Shown piece after piece: positions 48,187-57,234 of a stretch of DNA of 64,000 nt. The position numbers and the translations under genes are program-made. The DNA is from Alkalihalobacillus trypoxylicola (lineage in GTDB: Bacteria; Bacillota; Bacilli; Bacillales; Bacillaceae_D): the NCBI RefSeq assembly GCF_001590785.1, contig NZ_LTAO01000034.1, forward strand, positions 170,312 through 234,311, written 5' to 3'. The notes under the pieces were generated by a model. It did not search any database. It saw only the letters and a list, made by a program, of their open reading frames with translations, and had not been told where the DNA came from. Within the stretch, counting starts at the first letter, position 1; each line of letters starts with the position of its first letter.

Positions 48187-49269
48187 ATGAATAAAGAGCA
48201 AGTAATTAACCAAATTGATTTATTAATGACAAATTTAACGACGATTCAGGATGATACTGGTGAGTTTTTATTAAATTTTGACGGCCTTATTGTTGATGAT
48301 AAAAGCTGGAGTGTCTGGAATTGGCCACAAGGTGTAGGTTTATATGGCATTTATAAATATTGGCGTTCTACAAAAGACGAAAAGGCTCTAAAAATCGTTA
48401 CAGATTGGTTTAAACAGGGCTTTGAAGAAGGTGTACCTCCTAAAAATGTAAATACAATGGCTCCTTTATTAACACTAGCCTTTTTATATGAAGATACAGG
48501 AGATAAAGAATTAGTTCCGCATTTAGAAGAGTGGGCTGAGTGGGTTATGAATGAAATGCCAAGAACAAAAGAAGATGGCTTACAGCACATGACCTATGGT
48601 CCGGAAAATAAAAACCAATTATGGGACGATACTTTGATGATGACGGTTCTACCTTTAGCCAAAATAGGTATGCTGTTTAATCGACAAGATTATATTGAAG
48701 AAGCTAAGAAACAATTTATGATTCATATCAAATATTTAAGTGACCGTAAAACTGGTCTATGGTTCCATGGTTGGACATTTGAAGAAAATCATCACTATGC
48801 GGAGGCGCTATGGGCAAGAGGGAATTGCTGGATTACAATTGCTATTCCTGAAATCATTGAAATTTTAGAGTTAAAAGAAGGTGACGGATTTAGAGCCTTT
48901 CTTATTGACACACTAAATCGACAAGTGGAAACCTTAGCACAATATCAAGATGATAGTGGCTTATGGCACACGTTAATTAATGACCGCAGCTCTTATTTAG
49001 AAGCATCTGCTACGGCTGGCTTTGCATATGGAATTTTAAAATCGGTTCATAAAGGCTATGTAGATTCTAAATACAAGGAAGTTGGCGAAAAAGCGGTACA
49101 AGGAATTAACTCAGAAATTAGTTCGGAAGGTGCTCTTCAAAAGGTTTCAGTAGGAACAGGGATGGGAGATACTCTCGATTTTTATAAAGAAATTAAAATC
49201 ACACCAATGCCGTATGGTCAATCCTTAGCGGTATTAGCTTTAGCTGAGTATTTACTAGACTATATTTAA
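48187..49269 (+). CDS. GH105 unsaturated rhamnogalacturonyl hydrolase (YteR/YesR type)
   Basis: A 360-residue (alpha/alpha)6-barrel enzyme of family GH105. It releases unsaturated galacturonic acid from oligosaccharides made by pectate or rhamnogalacturonan lyases. Family features: WSVWNWPQGVGLYGIYKY near the start, LWDDTLMMTVLPLAKIG with the catalytic Asp, WFHGWTF and EALWARGNCW. No signal peptide. The upstream ATG at 48178 sits inside the ribosome site GAGAGGATG, so ATG 48187 is chosen. It is co-transcribed with the GH42 gene. No lyase or transporter for the oligosaccharides is seen nearby. Confidence 0.92.
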   Translation: MNKEQVINQIDLLMTNLTTIQDDTGEFLLNFDGLIVDDKSWSVWNWPQGVGLYGIYKYWRSTKDEKALKIVTDWFKQGFEEGVPPKNVNTMAPLLTLAFLYEDTGDKELVPHLEEWAEWVMNEMPRTKEDGLQHMTYGPENKNQLWDDTLMMTVLPLAKIGMLFNRQDYIEEAKKQFMIHIKYLSDRKTGLWFHGWTFEENHHYAEALWARGNCWITIAIPEIIEILELKEGDGFRAFLIDTLNRQVETLAQYQDDSGLWHTLINDRSSYLEASATAGFAYGILKSVHKGYVDSKYKEVGEKAVQGINSEISSEGALQKVSVGTGMGDTLDFYKEIKITPMPYGQSLAVLALAEYLLDYI

Positions 49270-49334
49270 TAGAAAAAGCGGTCAGGACAATACTTAGGAA
49301 TAAAGAATTCCACACATTCTAGTTTCCCTCCTGC

Positions 49335-49460
49335 TCGCTTCTCCAAGACAAGACACTATGCGTCCGGTGGGGTGCTGCCGAACTAATTTTTCTAAAAAAG
49401 TAGATTTCGGCATGGCCACTTCGTCCCACTGGAGTCTCCGTGACTTGTGTCCGCTAGCTT
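49335..49460 (-). repeat. Intergenic repeat family B, copy 2 (inverted relative to copy 1)
   Basis: Read on the minus strand this matches 9534-9650: AAGCTAGCGGACACAAG, GAAGTGGCCAT, CCGAAATC and TTCGGCAGCACCCCACCGGA are shared, with scattered substitutions and small gaps between. It lies between the GH105 gene and its terminator. Confidence 0.7.
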
Positions 49461-49465
49461 AAGTT

Positions 49466-49497
49466 AAGAACCCTCCTTACAAGTGGAGGGTTCTTTA
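49466..49497 (+). terminator. Strong terminator after GH105
   Basis: AAGAACCCTCC (49466-49476) pairs perfectly with GGAGGGTTCTT (49485-49495) around TTACAAGT, then a T-rich end. A related GAACCCTCCTTACA occurs at the edge of repeat B copy 1 (9480). Confidence 0.85.
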
Positions 49498-49589
49498 TTC
49501 GTTATTAGTTTATGTATCCATTACAACTCATTTCAAGTTTTGCTATATAAGATGATTTTAAAACGGGTTATATCTAAGCTTCATGCGGA

Positions 49590-49778
49590 TTAAATTCTAT
49601 CCAATACTATTTTAGCCGTGATGATAGAAGCAGGTACAAGGAAGAAAAGCAATAGGAAGATACTAATGAGATCGGTAGCTATATTCCAAGGAACAAGTGT
49701 TGTGTACAAATATCTAAAAATTTGAAAATAAATAACACAAAAAACGGCTGTCAAGAAGTACTTTAAAAAATTTCTCAC
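49590..49778 (-). CDS. Small two-helix membrane protein
   Basis: A 62-residue hydrophobic protein with two predicted membrane segments (FLTAVFCVIYFQIFRYLY and LISIFLLLFFLVPASIITA). I do not recognise it. The GTG at 49778 has TTGGGGGG seven bases upstream; an in-frame TTG at 49793 lies within that site and is less likely. It stands alone on the minus strand. The good ribosome site and membrane pattern support a real gene. Confidence 0.6.
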   Translation of the reverse strand: MRNFLKYFLTAVFCVIYFQIFRYLYTTLVPWNIATDLISIFLLLFFLVPASIITAKIVLDRI

Positions 49779-50202
49779 ACTTATTCCCCCCAATAGTTGA
49801 ATTATTATAGTTTAACAAAAATACCCATTAATTAATTTTTTTATTTTCAAAATTCAGAAAAATTTTGATAAATGACAGAATAACTTTAACCCATTTATCT
49901 AAAGAGACTACAAACTCCATAATCATTCCTCTTTTCACATGACAAAGGTAGGTCTTCACTTATTCTTTCCGATTCTAATTTTCCCTCTACACGAGCTCCA
50001 TGGTCCCAACATATACTTGATTCAGTAATGAAAGTGAAGAAGCTCGGTTTTTTATACGGATTCTAATCCCTAAGGCTTTGGTCAAGCTTTCTCTCATTTC
50101 TCACTTTACCCACTAATCTTAGTATTTTTTTTCTGTATGCTTTTCAAGATGCCTGTTTGTTTCATTTATTTAAAGTTGTTGGTGTATTGGGAAGTAAGTT
50201 GA

Positions 50203-50361
50203 ACTGAAGCAAAAGTTAGAGTGCTACATAAAAGAGGTAGAGGAAGTGGGGAGCTAGAAAAATATAAACTCTGGTTAGCTACCCAAGTTGTTCCATTTGA
50301 TGGACGTGTTCTTCGAAAAATGGGTTTGAAACAAATAGAGCGCACCATTTACTATGTTTGA
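50203..50361 (+). pseudogene. Coding remnant, family not recognised
   Basis: This frame is open for 52 codons and ends in a protein-like sequence (KRGRGSGELEKYKLWL, then TQVVPFDGRVLRKMGLKQ and a TGA at 50359). It has no ribosome site and a stop just upstream, so it looks like the 3' end of a lost gene. The remaining gap (49794-50202 and 50362-50520) shows no other gene; an incidental minus-strand frame over the same bases is not supported. Confidence 0.35.
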
Positions 50362-50520
50362 GCTTACATTTCTCTCACCCTATTATTTTAAATGTTAACA
50401 GTTTGATTGATAGGTCTATCTCCCTCTCATAAATTATAGTTTGAATTCGAAATCCGTCTGTTAAACCAAGAAAGAATGAAATGTATTTATTATATTTCTG
50501 AGTTTTGCAAATATGAAAAC

Positions 50521-51285
50521 CTAAGCTTGTCTTTCAGGACTGAAAATTAACTGAAAGCAGTCTTTATCATAATAGGTATTAACTGACATTCGATAGACAG
50601 GCTCAATAATATCAGGAACAAGTACATCTTTTGTTGAGCCGGAACTAACAACTTTTCCTTCATTAAGGAGCACAACTTCATCGCAGTATCGTGCTGCTAA
50701 ATTTAAGTCGTGCAGAACAATGATGGTTGTAACACCAAGAGACTGGACCAGTTGTAGAATTTCATGTTGGTAATGAATATCTAGATGATTTGTTGGTTCA
50801 TCTAACAATAAATGATTCGCCTCTTGAGCAAGTGCTCGTGCTATTAATGCCCGTTGTTTCTCGCCTCCAGACAGATCCGAAAAATTCCGTTCTGCTAAAT
50901 GTCGAATACCAACACGCTGTAAAACATTGGTGACAATTTGGTAATCCTCCTTTGAGTACGACTGTAAAGAAGAACGATGAGGAGACCTGCCCAAAAGTAC
51001 CATTTCCACAACTGAAATTGGAAGTACGGGAGTATCTTCCTGTGCTACAACGGAAAGGTGCAAAGGTAAGTCTCTACTAGAAATTTTAGAAATTGCGACT
51101 TCATCAATGAAGACAGTTCCAGATTGAGATTCTAGTGTGGCATAAAGAATACGTAGGAACGTAGATTTACCACTACCATTTGGGCCGATAAGACCTACAA
51201 TATTTCCAGCAGCTGCTTCTATATTAATATTTGATAGTACTTGGTTTTTATCATAAGAGAATGATATGTTTTTTCCGTTTATCAT
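50521..51285 (-). CDS. ABC transporter ATPase of the Zur-box siderophore-type operon
   Basis: A 254-residue FecE/BtuD-type ATPase with Walker A GPNGSGKST, signature LSGGEKQR, Walker B HLLLDEPT and switch His in VLHDLN. It would energise import through the FecCD permease encoded two genes upstream. It is last in the minus-strand order binding protein, permease, MFS transporter, ATPase; six bases separate it from the MFS gene. The GAGAGG site overlaps the MFS end. Substrate inferred from the Zur boxes: a zinc chelate or zinc-responsive metallophore. Confidence 0.9.
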   Translation of the reverse strand: MINGKNISFSYDKNQVLSNINIEAAAGNIVGLIGPNGSGKSTFLRILYATLESQSGTVFIDEVAISKISSRDLPLHLSVVAQEDTPVLPISVVEMVLLGRSPHRSSLQSYSKEDYQIVTNVLQRVGIRHLAERNFSDLSGGEKQRALIARALAQEANHLLLDEPTNHLDIHYQHEILQLVQSLGVTTIIVLHDLNLAARYCDEVVLLNEGKVVSSGSTKDVLVPDIIEPVYRMSVNTYYDKDCFQLIFSPERQA

Positions 51286-51291
51286 CTTAAA

Positions 51292-52545
51292 TTACCTCTC
51301 TATATTATTTAAACGCTTATCTCCTTTTTGATATCTTGGATCAGAAAGGCGAAGGGCACCTGGAACAAGGAGAATAATGAGAGCGGATGCAATGGTTAGT
51401 AGTCCACATATTAATAAAACGTTATTTTGTCCGAATGTTGTAATAAAATAGGGTAGAAAAACTAATCCTAGTGGTGCGATGCCATATGAAATGGTAAAAT
51501 CCAACGAAAATATTCGCCCCATCTTATCTTGTGGCATTTCTCTTTGAATTGCACTGAACCACGGGATATTAAATGCTTCGATTCCAAGTCCACCTAAAAA
51601 GAATGCGAGTAAAACAAATAACGCCCCCAAATGATGTGATACATCTAAAACAACTAGTGCCAAAGGAACCAATCCATACATACTTAATCCGATAAAAGCA
51701 ATTAAGCCTGGTAAGCGTGGCTTGCTTTTTGCTAACCATAGTGCGGCAATTAATGCCCCTAACGAATAGCTGCCAAGCGCGAACCCTATAAAAGTGTCAT
51801 TACCAAATACATCCCTCGTTATGACAGGAAGGGTTAATTGCTGGATAGCATATCCTAGCGTTAGCCAAACAACTAATCCAGTGAGGCCCCCAATAAACCA
51901 ACGATGTCGAGATACTTCAACGAAAACCTCGCCGAAGCTTTTAAAAGGAACACGTGTTTTTGATTTAATTGATACCTTCGCTTCTCTTTTTGGGAGGGTA
52001 TTAGCCAATACCATTGAGAATAACCAGAGTAGGCCAATAACCAGTAACGATAGGGAGCCACCTATCCATGCGTAGACAATTGTTGCCATAGCAGGGGATA
52101 CTACCAATAAGAAACGATTACTAAAGGTAGACAATGCATTCGCTTGCTGTAGTTGGGATTCTTCAATAACTTCTGCAATTAGAGATTGATAAGCGCCGCG
52201 GAAAATTCCTTCTCCCATTCCAGCAAAAAAAACAGTTATGCAAATAGCTAAAATAGAATGATCAAATATAATAATTGCTGTAATTATTGCAATTCCTCTT
52301 ACTAAACTTGCAATAATCATAGTTCTTCTTCTTGGGAGATCATCAATCATCCCAAAACCAAGAATTGCTCCTCCTACAAAACCTAAAGTGCGTGTACCTA
52401 ATACGAGTCCGAGCGCACCGATTCCTCCATAACTGTCTAAAAGAAATAGAGTTAAAATAATCGGGGTAATTGATGTTGCTGCACTCGAAGTCGTATAGCT
52501 TAACCAAGCCATTCGAAATGAAGTATTCCTTAAGATACTAAACAT
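51292..52545 (-). CDS. MFS transporter inside the siderophore-type operon (EntS-like)
   Basis: A 417-residue major facilitator protein with about twelve helices and the loop-2 motif GFGMIDDLPRRRTMIIAS. It resembles the MFS_3/EntS-like group linked to siderophore export. Position between permease and ATPase genes of an importer suggests it moves the same metallophore, either exporting it or moving it after uptake. GGGAG precedes the ATG. Its closest-looking relatives, from general sequence flavour, are in metallophore clusters of other Gram-positive bacteria, which raises possible horizontal transfer of the operon; this was not tested. Confidence 0.85.
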   Translation of the reverse strand: MFSILRNTSFRMAWLSYTTSSAATSITPIILTLFLLDSYGGIGALGLVLGTRTLGFVGGAILGFGMIDDLPRRRTMIIASLVRGIAIITAIIIFDHSILAICITVFFAGMGEGIFRGAYQSLIAEVIEESQLQQANALSTFSNRFLLVVSPAMATIVYAWIGGSLSLLVIGLLWLFSMVLANTLPKREAKVSIKSKTRVPFKSFGEVFVEVSRHRWFIGGLTGLVVWLTLGYAIQQLTLPVITRDVFGNDTFIGFALGSYSLGALIAALWLAKSKPRLPGLIAFIGLSMYGLVPLALVVLDVSHHLGALFVLLAFFLGGLGIEAFNIPWFSAIQREMPQDKMGRIFSLDFTISYGIAPLGLVFLPYFITTFGQNNVLLICGLLTIASALIILLVPGALRLSDPRYQKGDKRLNNIER

Positions 52546-52626
52546 ATGATACTCCCGTTATTATAGAAGTAATCTTTTTTGGTGAAGCGAACAAATCTAT
52601 TCTCTCCTTTACATGTTCAAGTACTT

Positions 52627-53703
52627 CTATGATTTCATTCGGCGTACAAGAAAAAATAAGAATGGTGCACCAATGATTGCCGTGACAATTCCAAGGGGTA
52701 ACTCCCGCGGCGCAAAGATCATTCTTGCTAGTAAGTCGCTCCATATAAGAAATGAAGCGCCAAGCAAACCAGCTACTGGTAGTAATCTTCTATGTACGTT
52801 CCCAACGATTAATCGGGCAACATGTGGAATAATTAATCCAACAAAACCAATTCCTCCAGAAACTGACACCGCCGCTCCGACACATAGTGCAATGACGCAT
52901 AATGCCTTTGCTCTGATGATGTTAGGTTTACTTCCTAAGGCAGAAGCTGTATCATCACCCAAATTAAGTGCATCAAGCTTTCTTGCCCATAGAAAAAGCA
53001 TAATAAATCCAATTATGATAAGTGGCGTAGCAATAGCTAGTGATTGCCACGTTGCTCGGGTTAATGAGCCAAGTAACCAAAAGAGGACATTTCGAGCACC
53101 TTCTGGCGCATCAGATGCAAATATTAAAAAGCTTGTAGTTGCATTTAAAACATAACCAATCGCTACTCCAGCAAGAAGTAACCGTACCGATGTAAATCTC
53201 CCTCCAGAGTATGCTAGTGCAAAGACCATCGCAGTTGCACTTAATGCGCCAATAAAAGCGCTACCAGTGAGTGCGCTCCCACCCATAAATGCCCCTGCGC
53301 CAAATAGAAGAGAGAGTGCAGCGCCTGTAGAAGCTCCAGCACTAACACCTAGTAAATAAGGCTCTGCTAGTACGTTTCGTACAAGTGCTTGTAAAGCAAC
53401 CCCTGTAATTGCTAATGCAGCACCTACTACTGCAGCCAAGAGCACGCGGGGGGTACGTACCATCCATATGATACTGTTATCAGATTGTGACCATGATACT
53501 TCAGTACCATTAAATACATTAAAAAATAGAATCTTTGTAACAGTAGTAGGATGGATAAATACGGGTCCCAGTCCGATTGCTATTGGTATACTCACTATCA
53601 AAAGAAACAAAAAACCAATGATCCAAAACTTAGTTTTTAAGCTGCGTTTTTCATAATGTAAATCATCTTGATTAATTGGCGAATTTTGCTGATTCTGTAT
53701 CAT
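52627..53703 (-). CDS. FecCD-family permease of the Zur-box operon
   Basis: A 358-residue BtuC-fold permease. Motifs: RTPRVLLAAVVGAALAITG, ALVRNVLAEPYLLGVSAGAS and SGGIGFVGLIIPHVARLIVG. Only one permease gene is present, so it should act as a homodimer, unlike the two-gene iron system at 35-37 kb. The frame can start at 53712, but AAAGGG better serves the ATG at 53703. It lies between the binding-protein and MFS genes; about 80 bases separate it from the latter. Confidence 0.9.
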   Translation of the reverse strand: MIQNQQNSPINQDDLHYEKRSLKTKFWIIGFLFLLIVSIPIAIGLGPVFIHPTTVTKILFFNVFNGTEVSWSQSDNSIIWMVRTPRVLLAAVVGAALAITGVALQALVRNVLAEPYLLGVSAGASTGAALSLLFGAGAFMGGSALTGSAFIGALSATAMVFALAYSGGRFTSVRLLLAGVAIGYVLNATTSFLIFASDAPEGARNVLFWLLGSLTRATWQSLAIATPLIIIGFIMLFLWARKLDALNLGDDTASALGSKPNIIRAKALCVIALCVGAAVSVSGGIGFVGLIIPHVARLIVGNVHRRLLPVAGLLGASFLIWSDLLARMIFAPRELPLGIVTAIIGAPFLFFLVRRMKS

Positions 53704-53749
53704 TACATGCATACCCTTTCTAACTATTAAACATTGAATAAATTAGTTT

Positions 53750-54763
53750 TTACTCTAATTCGCTTTCAGCCTGTATTAATTCCATTAAGATTTCTAGTCC
53801 ATCAATTGCTAAAGTTCCATGCCCTGAATAAAAGAAATCAAGAACTATAATATTCTCAGAAACAATAGCTGGTACATCTGTAATATCTTTTCGATTGGTT
53901 AGGGAAGCAATAACGTCTTCTTCTGTGATATCTCCAGGTTCAAAGAGGGCAATAATTCGTTCAGGTTCTTCATTTATAAAGGATTCAATACTAGGTTCAA
54001 AATAGCGTTCATTTGTGTCTTCAAAAATATTTGATAACCCTAAGTATTCCATCTGTTGATGCAGCATGCTTCGATTTCCGTATGCGCCAATTCCAGTATC
54101 TGTTCCGGAAACGAATAAGGCTGCTGTAGAAATCGTTGAAGTAGAAGATTCTGAGGCTAGTATATTAACAGCTTCGACTCGATCACGAAAATCTTCCACA
54201 GCTGATTCAGCAACGTCTTGCGTTGAAAATATTTCTCCTAATGCATTTATATCTTCAAAGATGCCTTCTATTGGATTTTCAATGGTTGATTGACCTGCTC
54301 CGAATCCACCGCAATAACCATTAATGATATAAGTAGGTATGCCAACAGATTCTAAATCCTCTGGATCAAATCCAGATACACCGAATGTTACAAGCAAATC
54401 TGCATCAGACCCTATGATCATTTCTCGGGACATATCCGTTGCTGTTTGGATAGGATTAAGGTTTGCAGATTTAAGTGCATCCTCGGCGTCTCCAAGAGGT
54501 TCATCAATAAGTGGAGAAAAAGTACCCACCAAATCCGAACCACCAGCAGCGTGAACGATTGTTCCAGCTTCTCCGCCAATTACATAAATGTTTTCTGGTG
54601 GCTTCTCAATAGTTATCATTCTTGAACAATTCTCAATTGTTAAAGGATAGCCATTAGCACTCTCAGTAGTTTGTAATTCATTAGCACAGGCACTGCTTAA
54701 CGTTAAAATGGCAATTACTAATAAAAGTGATGATTTTTTTAGAGAATTTCTAACAAAGTTCAT
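53750..54763 (-). CDS. Metallophore-binding lipoprotein of the Zur-box operon
   Basis: A 337-residue class III binding protein. The signal peptide ends in LTLSSAC, a somewhat atypical lipobox, with Cys about residue 26. The mature part begins YPLTIENCSRMITIEKPPEN, a pattern common in actinobacterial siderophore-binding proteins, then LVTFGVSGFDPEDLESVGIP and YCGGFG; two to three Cys in the mature chain are unusual and could form a disulfide. It is the first gene of the operon, behind a promoter covered by two Zur boxes. Binding of a zinc-metallophore complex is inferred from this control. Confidence 0.87.
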   Translation of the reverse strand: MNFVRNSLKKSSLLLVIAILTLSSACANELQTTESANGYPLTIENCSRMITIEKPPENIYVIGGEAGTIVHAAGGSDLVGTFSPLIDEPLGDAEDALKSANLNPIQTATDMSREMIIGSDADLLVTFGVSGFDPEDLESVGIPTYIINGYCGGFGAGQSTIENPIEGIFEDINALGEIFSTQDVAESAVEDFRDRVEAVNILASESSTSTISTAALFVSGTDTGIGAYGNRSMLHQQMEYLGLSNIFEDTNERYFEPSIESFINEEPERIIALFEPGDITEEDVIASLTNRKDITDVPAIVSENIIVLDFFYSGHGTLAIDGLEILMELIQAESELE

Positions 54764-54793
54764 AGATTGAATCCTTTCTATATTTAATTTTTT

Positions 54794-54814
54794 AAATCGT
54801 AATTATTACTATTA
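54794..54814 (-). promoter_or_regulatory. Zur box 1
   Basis: The core TCGTAATTATTACTA (54797-54811) matches the Bacillus Zur consensus TCGTAATNATTACGA at 14 of 15 positions, with the AAA extension on one side. It lies downstream of the -10 region of the operon promoter. Confidence 0.75.
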
Positions 54815-54843
54815 ATTAAGACGTAATGATTACGATTTGTCAA
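54815..54843 (-). promoter_or_regulatory. Promoter of the Zur-box operon
   Basis: On the minus strand a perfect TTGACA (54843-54838) is followed after 17 bases by CTTAAT (54820-54815), a 4 of 6 match to TATAAT. Zur box 2 sits in the spacer and box 1 just downstream, a repressor layout. Confidence 0.6.
54821..54838 (-). promoter_or_regulatory. Zur box 2
   Basis: ACGTAATGATTACGA (54821-54835) plus TTT matches the Zur consensus at 14 of 15 positions, with a perfect ATTACGATTT arm. It fills the spacer of the operon promoter, 24 bases centre to centre from box 1. Confidence 0.8.
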
Positions 54844-54916
54844 CATTAAAAAAGGGTATTTTCTGGCTATCTCCAAGAAAAGTATTATCTGTTATAACCC
54901 TAAGTTTTTCTAAACA

Positions 54917-54973
54917 CAAAAAAACCCCTAATGTAAACAGATTTTGTTTATTTCATCTGTCTATCTTTAGGGG
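54917..54973 (-). terminator. Compound hairpin terminator, minus strand
   Basis: CCCCTAA (54925-54931) pairs with TTAGGGG (54967-54973) and an inner ACAGAT/ATCTGT stem stacks inside; on the minus strand a seven-T run follows. It can end gdh read-through ahead of the metallophore operon. The bases 54974-55294 hold no clear gene. Confidence 0.7.
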
Positions 54974-55294
54974 AGCATATCACAGTTTAATAAGGGTTTT
55001 TTATGTTTTCTTCGGTTAAGAGAGGCTTCTAGTCACAGAATAAACAAAATGCTTCTTTAGGGAACGTTAAATCCATATGAGCGCAATTATAATGGGCATA
55101 CTCGACTTGGAAGTAGTGAGTATAAGTAAAGCTGCTACTTATTAAGTCCCTGAAGCATCATCCTCCTGCAGAGGAAATCGTAGTTTGAAATCCACTTGTG
55201 TGCAGGCTATTTTAACGACATTTCTGTGTAAAGTGTATACCTATTCAAGAGCCATTTCGTGACAAACATAAATTGAATCACTAATGATTTCTGC

Positions 55295-56683
55295 TTAATA
55301 TAGTTTACCGTGTCGATACAGTAAATCGGTTAACCTTCTCAGTGAGACCGTAAAACAGGTGAATCTTAACGTATCTTCATTTGTTGAGAAATAATGATTG
55401 TAAACATTTGATAAGGTAGGAATCATTTGCTCGGACATTTCACGGTGAATGTCTTCTTTAGAATATCTTTCAGTCGTCAAGCTTTGCTTCCATTCTAAAT
55501 AAGAAACAATAACTCCTCCTGCATTAGCAAGAATGTCGGGTATGACGATTTTGCCTTGTCTTTCGAAATATTGATCTGCCTCTAAAGAAATCGGTGCATT
55601 GGCTCCTTCTACTAATATCTTAGCAGATACATCCTCCATGTTGTCTTTAATAATTTGATCCTCTACTGCCGCTAAAAAAAGAACATCCGTCTCAATAGTT
55701 AAAACAGCCTTAGCAGGTAAAATTTCAGCTTCTATTCCTAATGTTTTGAGCTGCTCTGAGCTATTCGGTAAATCATGGTGAACTTCTGTATACTCAATTA
55801 GCCTCTCGATATTTAGACCATTAGGATGATATAGAGTTGTCGCACGGTCTGAAATGGCAATTACAGGATGCTTCCTTTTCGTATATTGATAGGCTTGTAG
55901 AGCAATAATGCTGCCTACATTACCGAACCCTTGTATCGCTACAGAGATTTGTTGATCAGAATGGTTATAAAGGTTTTGTAAAGTTTCCCACTGATTCAAA
56001 CGTTTAGGCTGTTCTTTATGCTCTTGATTTAACCAAGTATCTATTAATCGTGTATAGCTTAAGAAGGTTCCTATTCCAGTGGCTTCTCTTCTACCTAATG
56101 CCCCGCCATTTTCTATACTTTTCCCAGTAAAGGAGCCGTGATATGACTTCCCTGGATGAATTGTCTTATACTCACCAACCATCCAATCCATGGTGCGTTC
56201 ATTTGTACCAAGATCTGGTGCAGGAATGTCATGATTCGGGCCAAGATCACGCGCAAAGCGCTGAACATACTTTCTGCTAATCTGATTCAATTCCTTTTCA
56301 GAAAAAGCTCTTGGATTTATATGTACACCACCTTTTGCTCCTCCAAAAGGTAAACGGTAAAGGGAGTTTTTCAAAGTCATGAGTATCGCTAAATTTTCTA
56401 CTTCTTCTTCATTTACGTACTCACTATAACGAATTCCGCCCTTATAAAAGCCACTTATATTATTGTGTTGAACACGATAAGCAGGTATTCGAAGAATTCC
56501 ATCTCTTTCAGTGGATACTCTAATATAACTTTTTATAATTTTATCTGTCGTTTTTAAAATTTCTTTAGCCGATGAACAAATTTCTTGGTGAGTTTCTTCA
56601 TTATTAGTTCCAAAAATGCCTGTTTGCTGAGCTAATTCATTCATTGCCTCTTCAATAAGCTGTCGCGTTTCATAACTCTCCAT
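55295..56683 (-). CDS. Glutamate dehydrogenase (Glu/Leu/Phe/Val dehydrogenase family)
   Basis: A 462-residue NAD(P)-dependent dehydrogenase interconverting glutamate and 2-oxoglutarate plus ammonia. Motifs: KGGIRYSEYVNEEEVENLAI, RLPFGGAKGGVHINPR with the catalytic Lys region, PAPDLGTNERTMDWM and the dinucleotide-binding IQGFGNVGS. The length is about 35 residues above RocG/GudB because of an insertion around TGKSIENGG..NQEHKEQPKRLNQW; still within family range. AAGGAGG precedes the ATG. Cofactor preference is not assigned. An intrinsic-terminator-like hairpin lies in the leader at 56734. Confidence 0.9.
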   Translation of the reverse strand: MESYETRQLIEEAMNELAQQTGIFGTNNEETHQEICSSAKEILKTTDKIIKSYIRVSTERDGILRIPAYRVQHNNISGFYKGGIRYSEYVNEEEVENLAILMTLKNSLYRLPFGGAKGGVHINPRAFSEKELNQISRKYVQRFARDLGPNHDIPAPDLGTNERTMDWMVGEYKTIHPGKSYHGSFTGKSIENGGALGRREATGIGTFLSYTRLIDTWLNQEHKEQPKRLNQWETLQNLYNHSDQQISVAIQGFGNVGSIIALQAYQYTKRKHPVIAISDRATTLYHPNGLNIERLIEYTEVHHDLPNSSEQLKTLGIEAEILPAKAVLTIETDVLFLAAVEDQIIKDNMEDVSAKILVEGANAPISLEADQYFERQGKIVIPDILANAGGVIVSYLEWKQSLTTERYSKEDIHREMSEQMIPTLSNVYNHYFSTNEDTLRFTCFTVSLRRLTDLLYRHGKLY

Positions 56684-56733
56684 AAAAATCCTCCTTCAGA
56701 TGCCAAAAAAAGTTTGTTTAAGAATTATCAGAA

Positions 56734-56764
56734 AAAATGGACTATGTAAATGTTAACATAGTCC
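56734..56764 (-). terminator. Terminator-like hairpin in the gdh leader (possible attenuator)
   Basis: GGACTATGT (56739-56747) pairs with ACATAGTCC (56756-56764); on the minus strand it is followed by ATTTTTT. It lies 51 bases upstream of the gdh start, and no minus-strand gene precedes it for about 5.5 kb, so it may control gdh transcription rather than end another gene. Confidence 0.55.
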
Positions 56765-57035
56765 GACAATATCTTTAAAACATTTAGCTTATTTATTTAA
56801 ACTGAATTAAGTGAGCATTGCCCTTTGATTAGAAGAATTTAGGACTAACAGTATTCTTATAAAGAAGATTCACTTTTTATTGATCTAAATCATTGTCCAG
56901 GAAGCTTTTATTCTGGTTTGAATCTCACTTAAATTTTCAAAAAGACAAACAATAAAGGTGTTTCAAGGCATAGTGAGCATGAACAAAATGTAGTGCCTAA
57001 TTATACAAGTCTATCATTTATAACTGTTTTACGTT

Positions 57036-57234
57036 CTTGCGAATTAACTTCATGATTGAAACGGTAGGTAGTGACTCCCAAAGGATTAAAGCAGTCTGAA
57101 GATCCACTCTGACGAAGCTTTACATAGTCAGAGTTAGCTGAAGACAAGCCCTTGGGAAAGCATCTACCTAAAGTGAAAATCAAAAACCTAACCGTTCGTT
57201 TTTCATTAAAGATAGAAATGATGAAGTGGGTTTA
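57036..57234 (+). repeat. Structured dispersed element, copy 3 (left end degraded)
   Basis: The core matches copies 1, 2 and 4; the right terminal repeat is AATGATGAAGTGGGTTTA and the left one is missing or changed. Hairpins GGAT/ATCC and ACTCTGAC/GTCAGAGT are kept, but loop complementarity is weak (AGCAG versus TTTAC), so this may be a decayed copy. It abuts copy 4 in the same direction. Confidence 0.75.

Noticed and set aside
57001..57183. Minus-strand 60-codon frame
   Set aside because: It lies within repeat copy 3 and shares residues with the frame over copy 1 only because the DNA repeats.
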